From Burkholderiales bacterium (GTDB lineage Bacteria; Pseudomonadota; Gammaproteobacteria; Burkholderiales; Burkholderiaceae_F), in assembly GCA_021298875.1 (NCBI GenBank), contig JAJTHJ010000149.1:1-5099 (forward strand): a stretch of 5,099 bases of DNA. The letters run 5' to 3'. Below, one piece after another: positions 1 through 5,074 of this stretch. Position numbers and translations under genes: made by a program. The number at the start of each line of letters is the position of its first letter. The stretch's first letter is position 1. The notes under the pieces were generated by a model. That model was not told the DNA's origin, searched no databases, and was given only the letters and a program-made list of their open reading frames with translations.

Positions 1-33
1 TACGACCGCTGGCTTGAGGCGCGGGCGCGGTAG
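1..33 (+). pseudogene. Mirror copy of the amidotransferase C-terminal coding end
   Basis: Read on the plus strand from base 1, this segment encodes YDRWLEARAR followed by TAG. That is identical in nucleotides and protein to the C-terminus of the amidotransferase gene that ends at 144 on the minus strand. Nothing upstream is available, so this may be the end of a full second copy pointing towards the first, a short duplicated fragment, or an assembly artefact. It should not be annotated as an independent gene on present evidence. Confidence 0.5.
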
Positions 34-143
34 CGCGGCGGTCTTCCCTCACCCGTACTCCTCTCCCGGAGGGAGAGGGGTTCGAAACCCTACGCCTCCG
101 GGGGGGTGGCCGAGAAGCGGCCGGGTGAGGGAAGACCGCCGCG
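34..143 (-). repeat. Structured REP-like intergenic repeat, copy 1
   Basis: This element is bounded by GCGGTCTTCCCTCACC and its reverse complement, giving a long outer stem. Inside are a strong hairpin at 60-78 (CCTCTCCC, loop GGA, GGGAGAGG) and a weaker one at 108-122 (GGCCG, loop AGAAG, CGGCC). Its minus strand matches the plus strand of the element at 4913-5020. Shared blocks include the 19-nt left end, GGCCGCT, GGCCACCC, a 24-nt hairpin block (57-80 here) and the 16-nt right end. The middle hairpin of copy 2 is degraded here. It starts directly after the stop codon of the amidotransferase gene, so it may form the 3' end of that transcript as a terminator or RNA-stabilising structure. No transposase or target-site duplication is visible. 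Confidence 0.85.
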
Positions 144-854
144 CTACCGCGCCCGCGCCTCAAGCCAGCGGTCGTAAATCGCCGCGGCAATGCGCTGGCT
201 CTGCACCAGCAGCGCCGGACTCTCCTCGACAATCTGCGCGGGCGTCTGCACGCCCGGCGACGCGGCATGGTGCGCAATCTCGTCCCGACCATGCGCATCG
301 AGCCAGAGGTTCACCTTGAACTCGTCCATCTCGCAATGGAACTGCATGCCGATGTGCCGTGTGCCGAGCGCAAACGCCTGACGCGCGCAGTGCACGCCGG
401 TGGCGATCAGCTCGGCTCCGCCGGGCAGGCTGAAGGTCTCGTTATGCCACTGGAACATCGGGAAGCGCTCGGCGCCAAACCAGTGACGCGCCAGCGGCGA
501 GTCGGTCGCCGCGATCTGCGACCAGCCGATTTCCACGATGGGCGCGCGCGTGACGGTGCCTCCTGCGACCTTGGACAGCATCTGCCCGCCGAGACAGTGG
601 CCCAGCACCGGCACGTCGTCGCGCAAAGCCTCGGCGACCAGCCGCTCGCCGGCGCGCAACTGAGGCAGGTCATCGTTGACGCTCATCGGGCCGCCGAGGA
701 TCGCCAGTCCGCCGAACCCGGATAGCGCCTCGGGCGCGGCCTCGCCGTCGAACAACCTGTAAAGCCGCCACGGCACGCCGCGCGCGCGCAGATGAGTCTC
801 GAAAAACCCGGTGCCGTCCTGCCAGTAGTACTGAAGGATTGCAACCGGCTTCAT
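144..854 (-). CDS. Stand-alone class I glutamine amidotransferase-type hydrolase (GMP synthase-like domain)
   Basis: This is a 236-residue protein with a single class I glutamine amidotransferase domain. Visible signatures are the oxyanion-region GGPMSVND at residues 54-61, the nucleophile elbow GHCLGGQ with Cys87, the QWHNETFSLP segment at 135-144, and QFHCE with His173 and Glu175. Together these give a complete Cys-His-Glu triad. The motifs resemble the GMP synthase-like (COG0518) branch, not PuuD, and no synthetase domain or partner follows. The family hydrolyses gamma-glutamyl amide bonds, and stand-alone members can act on gamma-glutamyl compounds other than glutamine. Beside agmatinase and a gamma-glutamylpolyamine synthetase, a role in removing glutamate from gamma-glutamylated polyamine intermediates is plausible but is inference. 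No signal peptide is seen, so it should be cytoplasmic. The ATG at 854 is chosen because the protein then starts MKPVAILQYY, a typical first beta strand. No Shine-Dalgarno sequence precedes it. It is divergent from the agmatinase gene. Confidence 0.85.
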   Translation of the reverse strand: MKPVAILQYYWQDGTGFFETHLRARGVPWRLYRLFDGEAAPEALSGFGGLAILGGPMSVNDDLPQLRAGERLVAEALRDDVPVLGHCLGGQMLSKVAGGTVTRAPIVEIGWSQIAATDSPLARHWFGAERFPMFQWHNETFSLPGGAELIATGVHCARQAFALGTRHIGMQFHCEMDEFKVNLWLDAHGRDEIAHHAASPGVQTPAQIVEESPALLVQSQRIAAAIYDRWLEARAR

Positions 855-872
855 GGCGCAGGCGTAGAGTGA

Positions 873-910
873 AAAAAGGCGCGCGATGCTAGCATCGCTG
901 CGCCTGTTTT
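873..910. promoter_or_regulatory. Near-perfect palindrome in the divergent amidotransferase/speB spacer
   Basis: The core 883-898, GCGATGCTAGCATCGC, is a perfect 16-bp palindrome. If single-base bulges at 899 and 906 are allowed, the symmetry extends outward through GGCGC/GCGCC and an A-tract (873-877) paired with T bases up to 910. It covers most of the 63-bp spacer between two divergent start codons. It could be an operator for a dimeric regulator overlapping both promoters. The centre also contains TAGCAT, a weak -10-like hexamer readable on either strand. Alternatively, as RNA it has the form of an intrinsic terminator or attenuator in both directions: a GC-rich stem followed by a U run, six U on the minus strand and four on the plus. 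The symmetry is directly visible; either role is inference. Confidence 0.6.
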
Positions 911-917
911 CTGCGCA

Positions 918-1841
918 ATGAACCACACTTTTCCCTACCTTGCCGACGGCAGTTTCTCGCGTGCGCCGGCCCTCACCGCAACGTCGCGGCCCTATGCGGT
1001 GGCCGGCATCGCCTACGACGGCGCGACCACCAACCGCCCCGGCGCGCGCTTCGGCCCCGCCGCGATCCGCCGCGCCAGCCATATGCTGTGCGACGGCACG
1101 CATCCGCTGTGGGACGTGACGCCGGCCGATGCCCTGTGCGACGCCGGCGATCTGCTGCTGCCCGCGACCGAGTTGTCCGCGATGCGCGCCGCCTTGCAGC
1201 CGCAGGCCGAGGCGCTGCTGCGCGCGCATCACGTGTGCTGGCTGGGCGGCGATCACTCGATCACCTTGCCGCTGCTGCGCGCGCTGCGCGCGGTGCATGG
1301 GCAGCCGGTTGCGCTGCTGCACTTCGATGCGCACTGCGACACCTGGACCGGCCACATGGGCGAGCCTTCCGGCCACGGCACCTGGGTCTACGAGGCCCAT
1401 CAAGAAGGCTTGATCGTGCCGCAGGCGGCCGTGCAGGTCGGCATCCGCTCGCCCGGCGAGCGTGAGGCACGCGAGTACGTGAACGACATCGGCGGCCGCA
1501 TGTTCGCCGCACGCGAGCTGCGCGGCCTGGACGGCGCCGCCTTGGGCTTCGTCGCCGAGGAGATGCGCCGGCGCTGGCAGGCGGCGGGCGCGCCGCCCGC
1601 CTACCTGTCGCTCGACATCGATTGTCTCGACCCCGCCTACGCGCCGGGCACCGGCACGCCCGAGCCGGGCGGCCTTACATCGTCGCAAGTGCTGACGCTG
1701 CTGGAAGCCACCGCCGACATCGGCTGGGTCGGCATGGACTGCGTCGAAGTCGCCCCGCCCTACGACCACGCGGAGCTGACGAGCCTGGCAGCGGCGAACT
1801 TCGTGTGGACGTATCTGTGCGGGCGGGTGGCGTCGCGTTGA
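918..1841 (+). CDS. speB: Agmatinase (agmatine ureohydrolase)
   Basis: This 307-residue member of the arginase/agmatinase ureohydrolase family hydrolyses agmatine to putrescine and urea in the cytoplasm using a binuclear Mn2+ centre. All metal-ligand motifs are present: GGDHS at 110-114 (His113), DAHCD at 137-141 (Asp137, His139, Asp141) and SLDIDCLDPA at 231-240 (Asp233, Asp235). They are followed by the substrate-loop signature APGTGTPEPGG and by VGMDCVEVAPPYD with Glu277. The HGTWVYEAHQEGLI segment (153-166) closely resembles the equivalent stretch of E. coli SpeB, and the length is nearly the same, so agmatinase is preferred over guanidinobutyrase or formimidoylglutamase. The ATG at 918 is used because it gives a normal N-terminus, but no clear Shine-Dalgarno sequence precedes it. 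It supplies putrescine for the PuuA-type ligase downstream. It is divergent from the amidotransferase gene and convergent with the MocR gene, with only 10 bp between stop codons. Confidence 0.9.
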   Translation: MNHTFPYLADGSFSRAPALTATSRPYAVAGIAYDGATTNRPGARFGPAAIRRASHMLCDGTHPLWDVTPADALCDAGDLLLPATELSAMRAALQPQAEALLRAHHVCWLGGDHSITLPLLRALRAVHGQPVALLHFDAHCDTWTGHMGEPSGHGTWVYEAHQEGLIVPQAAVQVGIRSPGEREAREYVNDIGGRMFAARELRGLDGAALGFVAEEMRRRWQAAGAPPAYLSLDIDCLDPAYAPGTGTPEPGGLTSSQVLTLLEATADIGWVGMDCVEVAPPYDHAELTSLAAANFVWTYLCGRVASR

Positions 1842-1851
1842 CGCTTTCGCG

Positions 1852-3321
1852 TCACAGCGAGGCACTCGCCAACACTCGCGCCAGCACCTTCCCCTGCGTC
1901 GCCAGCTTCTCCGCCGCCGCGTAGCCAAAACCCACGATCAGCCCGCGCGGTTTGTGCGCACCGAGCGCGTAGGCCGACAGCGCCCGCACTGTCACGCCTT
2001 GCGCGGCAGCGCGGCGTTCTAGCGCCGCGTCGTCGGCGCGATCGGGCAGCCGCAGCACGAGGTGCAGCCCGGCCGGTTGCGAGTCGATCCGCAAGCCTTC
2101 TCGCAGCGCGGGCTGCAGCGCATCGAGAAGAACGTCGCGCCGCTGCGCGTAGCCTTGGCGCAGCCGGCGCACGTGCGTCGCGTAGTAACCGCGCTCGATG
2201 AAGTCCGCCAGCGCCGCCTGCACCGGCAACTGCCCCGGCCGCTGCAAGTCGTACAGCGCGTTGCGGAAGGGCGCGACCCACTGCGGCGGCACGACGAGAT
2301 AGCCGATCTTGATGCCCGGATACAGCACTTTGGAAAAGGTGCCGATGTAGACGACGCGCTGGCCGCCGTCCATGCCTTGCAGCGAGGCGAGCGGGCGGCC
2401 GCTGTAGCGCAGTTCGGCGTCGTAGTCGTCTTCGAGAATCGTCGCCCCGTGGCGTGCGGCCAGTTCCAGCAGCGCGCGGCGGCGCGGCAGGCTCATCGCC
2501 ACGCCGAGCGGATCCTGGTTCGACGGCGTCAGATAAATCAGCCGCGGCGCCGAATCGCGCGGCGCGGCGGCGGGGTTCATGCCGTCGCCATCGACCGCCA
2601 CCGGCACCTGCTTCAGATCGCAGGATTCGAAGATGCAGCGCGCGCCCCAGTAGCCGGGGTCTTCGACCCAGACCGTGTCGCCCACGTCGGCCAGCAGTTG
2701 CGCGGCGAGGTCGAGCGAGTGCTGGGTGCCAGCGGTGACGATCACGCGCTCGGCATCGACCTGCACCGCGCGGGTGACACGGATGGTGTCGGCAATCGCC
2801 TGCCGCAGCCGCGGATGGCCGCCCTGCGCGGCGTAGTCGAGCAGATCGGTGCCGCCCTGCCGCATGTAGCGGCCGAGCAGCCGCTGCCACTGCTTGATCG
2901 GGAAAAGGGAAAAGTCCGGATTGCTCGGCCCCGTCAACGGCTGGATCTCGAAGCGCGGGCCGCCGCGGTACTCGGCCAGACGCCGGCCGCGCTTCGATAG
3001 CGCGGGGGCGTGCCCGCTCGCATGGCGCGGCGCTTCTGCCCGCGCCCGGCCGCGCTGGCGGGCGAGGTTTGTCGCCGTGTCGGCCACGTAGGTGCCGCTG
3101 CCGGTGCGCGCGTGGATGTAGCCCTCGGCCAGCAGATCCTCGAAAGTCGCCAGCACGGTGTTGCGCGACAGTGCGAGTTCGCGCGCCAGATCGCGCGTGG
3201 ACGGCAGCCGCGTGCCCGGCGTCAGCCGGTGCTCGAGGATCGCGTTGCGCAGCGCCGCGTACAGGCGCCGATAGCGCGGCAGCCCATCGCCGGCGCCTTC
3301 GGCAAAGGCAGCGGCGAGCAT
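1852..3321 (-). CDS. MocR-family (GntR-type) transcriptional regulator with aminotransferase-like domain
   Basis: This gene encodes a 489-residue regulator, numbered from the ATG at 3321. Residues about 14-80 form a GntR winged helix-turn-helix with LPSTRDLARELALSRNT and the wing GSGTYVA. A linker follows, and from about residue 125 there is a fold-type I aminotransferase-like domain. PLP-site residues are present: EDDYDAEL, with Asp298 and Tyr300 matching the GabR pair in spacing, and TFSKVLYPGIKIGY with the Schiff-base Lys331. Arg459 lies where the fold usually has a carboxylate-binding Arg. MocR proteins bind DNA as dimers and sense PLP or amine/amino-acid adducts. The divergent gamma-glutamylpolyamine synthetase is the likely target, and autoregulation is common. 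The start is uncertain: an in-frame ATG at 3402 would add 27 residues, but that stretch uses fewer G/C third bases and overlaps a candidate promoter. Neither start has a good ribosome binding site. The usual PSHQ(F/Y)P(T/S)G motif reads PSNQDPLG here. Confidence 0.9.
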   Translation of the reverse strand: MLAAAFAEGAGDGLPRYRRLYAALRNAILEHRLTPGTRLPSTRDLARELALSRNTVLATFEDLLAEGYIHARTGSGTYVADTATNLARQRGRARAEAPRHASGHAPALSKRGRRLAEYRGGPRFEIQPLTGPSNPDFSLFPIKQWQRLLGRYMRQGGTDLLDYAAQGGHPRLRQAIADTIRVTRAVQVDAERVIVTAGTQHSLDLAAQLLADVGDTVWVEDPGYWGARCIFESCDLKQVPVAVDGDGMNPAAAPRDSAPRLIYLTPSNQDPLGVAMSLPRRRALLELAARHGATILEDDYDAELRYSGRPLASLQGMDGGQRVVYIGTFSKVLYPGIKIGYLVVPPQWVAPFRNALYDLQRPGQLPVQAALADFIERGYYATHVRRLRQGYAQRRDVLLDALQPALREGLRIDSQPAGLHLVLRLPDRADDAALERRAAAQGVTVRALSAYALGAHKPRGLIVGFGYAAAEKLATQGKVLARVLASASL

Positions 3322-3379
3322 ATCGAGCACGGCGGCAGGCTGGGTCAAAGTGGCTCCATCGGAATGGCCTATGCGGCTC

Positions 3380-3407
3380 TTGGCAGCATACCAATCGGCC
3401 ATAAACT
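3380..3407 (+). promoter_or_regulatory. Candidate sigma-70 promoter for the PuuA-type gene
   Basis: TTGGCA at 3380-3385 (five of six matches to TTGACA) is followed after 16 bases by TAAACT at 3402-3407 (four of six matches to TATAAT). This would start transcription near 3414 and give a leader of about 88 nt that contains the hairpin at 3462-3485. Around it are short symmetries that could form part of a MocR operator: ATGGCC at 3364-3369 against GGCCAT at 3397-3402, and TATGC at 3370-3374 against GCATA at 3386-3390. These are short and may be chance. The match is by eye only. Confidence 0.35.
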
Positions 3408-3446
3408 GAGCGCGCTTTCGGGCGATCGCAGCGCGGCGCCGCACTG

Positions 3447-3486
3447 CCGCCCCCACCCTAGCCCTCCCCCGCAGGCGGGGGAGGGA
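3447..3486. repeat. REP-like GC hairpin element upstream of the PuuA-type gene
   Basis: The sequence CCCCACCCTAGCCCT leads into a perfect 10-bp hairpin: CCCTCCCCCG (3462-3471), loop CAGG, CGGGGGAGGG (3476-3485). This 'CACCCTAGCCCT + C-rich/G-rich hairpin' form is a familiar intergenic repeat type in GC-rich proteobacteria. It differs from the two longer repeats in the window, although all share C-rich/G-rich hairpin arms. It ends five bases before the GGAG ribosome binding site of the next gene, so in the mRNA it would form a stable stem next to the translation start. An intrinsic terminator is unlikely because no U run follows. Confidence 0.7.
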
Positions 3487-3490
3487 ACAT

Positions 3491-3494
3491 GGAG
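3491..3494 (+). promoter_or_regulatory. Ribosome binding site GGAG fixing the start of the PuuA-type gene
   Basis: GGAG lies seven bases before the ATG at 3502. The reading frame stays open far upstream (to about 3010, inside the MocR gene on the other strand), so this site decides the start. The ATG at 3489 is in another frame. It is the clearest Shine-Dalgarno sequence in the window. Confidence 0.7.
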
Positions 3495-3501
3495 CAGACC
3501 C

Positions 3502-4881
3502 ATGGCAGCCCTCGTCGCCCGCCGCAGCTTTACCGAAAAAGACCTCGACACCTGGCTCGACCAGCGCCGGGTCACCGAAATCGAATGCCTGGTGCCCGAC
3601 CTCGCCGGTGTCGCGCGCGGCAAGATCCTGCCGCGCGAGAAGTTCACCGAAGACCGCGGCATGCGCGTGCCGGAAGACGTGCTGGCGATGACCGTCAACG
3701 GCGACAAGCCGGGCGACGACGCACGCTATCGCGCGGTGATCTCCGCCAACGATCACGACCTCGTCCTGCGGCCCGACCCGGCCAGCGTCTGCGTGGTGCC
3801 CTGGGCCGAGGAGCCGACCGCGCAGGTGATCCACGACGCCTACCGGCGCGACGGGTCGCTCGCCACCTTCGCACCGCGCTCGGTGCTGCGGCGCGTGGTG
3901 GGGCTGTACAAGGAGCAAGGCTGGAGCCCGATCGTCGCGCCCGAACTCGAGTTCTATCTCGTCGCCAAGAACATCGACCCCAACATGCCGCTGGCGCCGC
4001 CCATCGGCCGCAGCGGCCGTGCGGAGACCGTGCGGCGCGCCTACAGCATCGACGCGGTCAACGAGTTCGATCCGCTGTTCGAGGACATCTACGGCTACTG
4101 CCAGGCGATGGAACTGGACGTGGACACGCTGATCCACGAAGTCGGCGCCGGCCAGATGGAGATCAACTTCCTGCACGGCGACCCACTGGAACTCGCCGAC
4201 CAGACCTTCTACTTCAAGCGCACGCTGCGCGAGACCGCGCTGCGCCACCAGATGTACGCGACCTTTATGGCCAAGCCCATGGAGGGCGAGCCCGGCAGCG
4301 CGATGCACATCCACCAGAGCGTGGTCGATGCCGCCAGCGGCCGCAGCATCTTCAGCAATGAGGATGGCAGCGCCTCGGTCGTGTTCAACCAGTTCCTGGC
4401 CGGCTTGCAGAAATACATGCCGGCGGCGATGGCGCTGGTCGCGCCCTACGTGAATTCGTACCGCCGCATCGTGCGCCATGGCGCGGCGCCGATCAACGTG
4501 CAATGGGGCCACGACAACCGCACGGTGGGCTTCCGCGTGCCCGGCTCCAACCCCGAGAACCGCCGCGTGGAAAACCGCGTGATCGGCGCCGACGCCAACC
4601 CCTACCTGGCGCTGGCGGTCACGTTGGCCTGCGGCTGGCTCGGCATTGAAGAGAAGCTGACCCCGTCGCCGGAGACAACCGGCAGCGCGTATTCGCTCGA
4701 CTACGAACTGCCGCGGAGCCTGTCCGAAGCGCTGCGCACGCTGCGCGACTGCGCGCCGCTGGCGCGCGTGCTGGGCCCGGAGTTCATCGGCGTGTACGTC
4801 TCGGTCAAGGAACTGGAATACGCCGAGTTCATGAAAGTGATCAGCCCGTGGGAGCGGGAGCATTTGCTGTTGCACGTTTGA
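3502..4881 (+). CDS. puuA: Gamma-glutamylputrescine/polyamine synthetase (glutamine synthetase fold, PuuA type)
   Basis: This 459-residue type I glutamine-synthetase-fold ligase is predicted to join glutamate to putrescine or a related polyamine with ATP, the first step of gamma-glutamylated putrescine catabolism. Metal and ATP motifs are intact: PELEF with Glu148 and Glu150, HEVGAGQME with Glu213 and Glu220, AMHIHQS with His269 and His271, NSYRRI at 318-323, WGHDNRTVGFRVP with Arg340, and RVENR with Glu357. True glutamine synthetase features are missing. The ammonium-site Asp50 loop (DGSS) is replaced by GVARGK (36-41), and the flap Glu of GYEAP is Ala328 in HGAAP. This argues for an amine, not ammonia, as acceptor. 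The exact polyamine cannot be read from sequence; other gamma-glutamyl-amine ligases of this family are the alternative. The start is set by GGAG seven bases upstream. It is divergent from the MocR gene, its likely regulator, and a further gene starts about 190 bp downstream. Confidence 0.85.
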   Translation: MAALVARRSFTEKDLDTWLDQRRVTEIECLVPDLAGVARGKILPREKFTEDRGMRVPEDVLAMTVNGDKPGDDARYRAVISANDHDLVLRPDPASVCVVPWAEEPTAQVIHDAYRRDGSLATFAPRSVLRRVVGLYKEQGWSPIVAPELEFYLVAKNIDPNMPLAPPIGRSGRAETVRRAYSIDAVNEFDPLFEDIYGYCQAMELDVDTLIHEVGAGQMEINFLHGDPLELADQTFYFKRTLRETALRHQMYATFMAKPMEGEPGSAMHIHQSVVDAASGRSIFSNEDGSASVVFNQFLAGLQKYMPAAMALVAPYVNSYRRIVRHGAAPINVQWGHDNRTVGFRVPGSNPENRRVENRVIGADANPYLALAVTLACGWLGIEEKLTPSPETTGSAYSLDYELPRSLSEALRTLRDCAPLARVLGPEFIGVYVSVKELEYAEFMKVISPWEREHLLLHV

Positions 4882-4912
4882 TTCGAACGGATTGGCGCGT
4901 CTGGCTTCGATT

Positions 4913-5020
4913 GCGGCGGTCTTCCCTCACCAGGCCGCTCCGCGGCCACCCTCTCCCGGGGGGAGAGGGTTGAAAAACCCCTCTCCCTCCGGGAGAGGAG
5001 TTGGGGTGAGGGAAGACCGC
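4913..5020 (+). repeat. Structured REP-like intergenic repeat, copy 2
   Basis: The outer stem is GCGGTCTTCCCTCACC (4916-4931) paired perfectly with 5005-5020. Within it are three hairpins in a row: GGCCGC-TCC-GCGGCC (4933-4947), CCCTCTCCC-GGG-GGGAGAGGG (4949-4969) and CCTCTCCC-TCC-GGGAGAGG (4980-4998). The predicted shape is therefore a closed cloverleaf-like multiloop. It lies 31 bases after the stop codon of the PuuA-type gene and is in the same orientation relative to that gene as copy 1 is relative to the amidotransferase gene. It may terminate or protect the 3' end of the transcript, or limit read-through into the next gene. No reading frame for a mobility protein is present. Confidence 0.85.
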
Positions 5021-5074
5021 TGAGCAAAGCCGGCGCACACCACCCCGCACCACCCGATCTTGTAGAGACCAAAG

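Larger units (their letters stand above)
1..176. repeat. Perfect 55-bp inverted repeat (1-55 / 122-176) around a 66-nt loop
   Basis: Bases 1-55 are the exact reverse complement of bases 122-176, and pairing stops at 56/121. The inner part of each arm belongs to the intergenic repeat described separately. The outer 33 bases are coding sequence: the right arm carries the last ten codons and stop of the amidotransferase gene on the minus strand, and the left arm carries the same ten codons and stop on the plus strand. The left arm begins at base 1, so its true extent cannot be seen. A natural short palindromic repeat would not be expected to include the end of a neighbouring gene without any base difference. 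Either a very recent inverted duplication or an assembly/library fold-back at a contig end would explain it. I favour the fold-back if base 1 is a contig end. Confidence 0.9.

Noticed and set aside
34..143. Possible CRISPR array or tRNA-like RNA in the repeat, because of its cloverleaf-like shape.
   Set aside because: There are no regularly spaced direct repeats, and the hairpins lack tRNA arm lengths, a T-loop or a CCA end. It matches a dispersed hairpin repeat instead.
855..1928. The amidotransferase frame stays open upstream on the minus strand across the agmatinase gene.
   Set aside because: The extension is antisense to conserved agmatinase coding sequence and is His/Arg/Gln-rich low-complexity. 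The amidotransferase domain begins naturally at the ATG at 854.
3462..3485. Intrinsic terminator upstream of the PuuA-type gene.
   Set aside because: The stem is strong but neither side has a U run in RNA, and it lies just before a ribosome binding site, so a REP-like element is the better reading.
3010..3501. The PuuA-type frame stays open upstream on the plus strand to about 3010, suggesting a longer protein.
   Set aside because: The upstream part is antisense to the MocR winged-helix region and passes through the REP-like hairpin. GGAG seven bases before the ATG at 3502 and the family-typical length of 459 residues support the shorter form.
3489..4361. Arg-rich plus-strand frame overlapping the PuuA-type gene.
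   Set aside because: It is out of frame with a strongly conserved enzyme and consists of Arg/Ala/Pro-rich shadow sequence. No independent domain or ribosome binding site is convincing.
3403..4875. The MocR reading frame stays open far upstream on the minus strand, antisense to the whole PuuA-type gene, which would give a protein of about 1000 residues.
   Set aside because: The added part has no recognisable domain, is the mirror of a well-conserved gene in a GC-rich genome, and would sit before a normal GntR N-terminus. It is a frame shadow.
4841..5072. Minus-strand frames crossing the structured repeat at 4913-5020, containing a 'FPHPNSSPGGRGV' string that resembles a peptide at 14-319 (+).
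   Set aside because: The shared peptide is just the translation of the DNA repeat itself, not a protein family.
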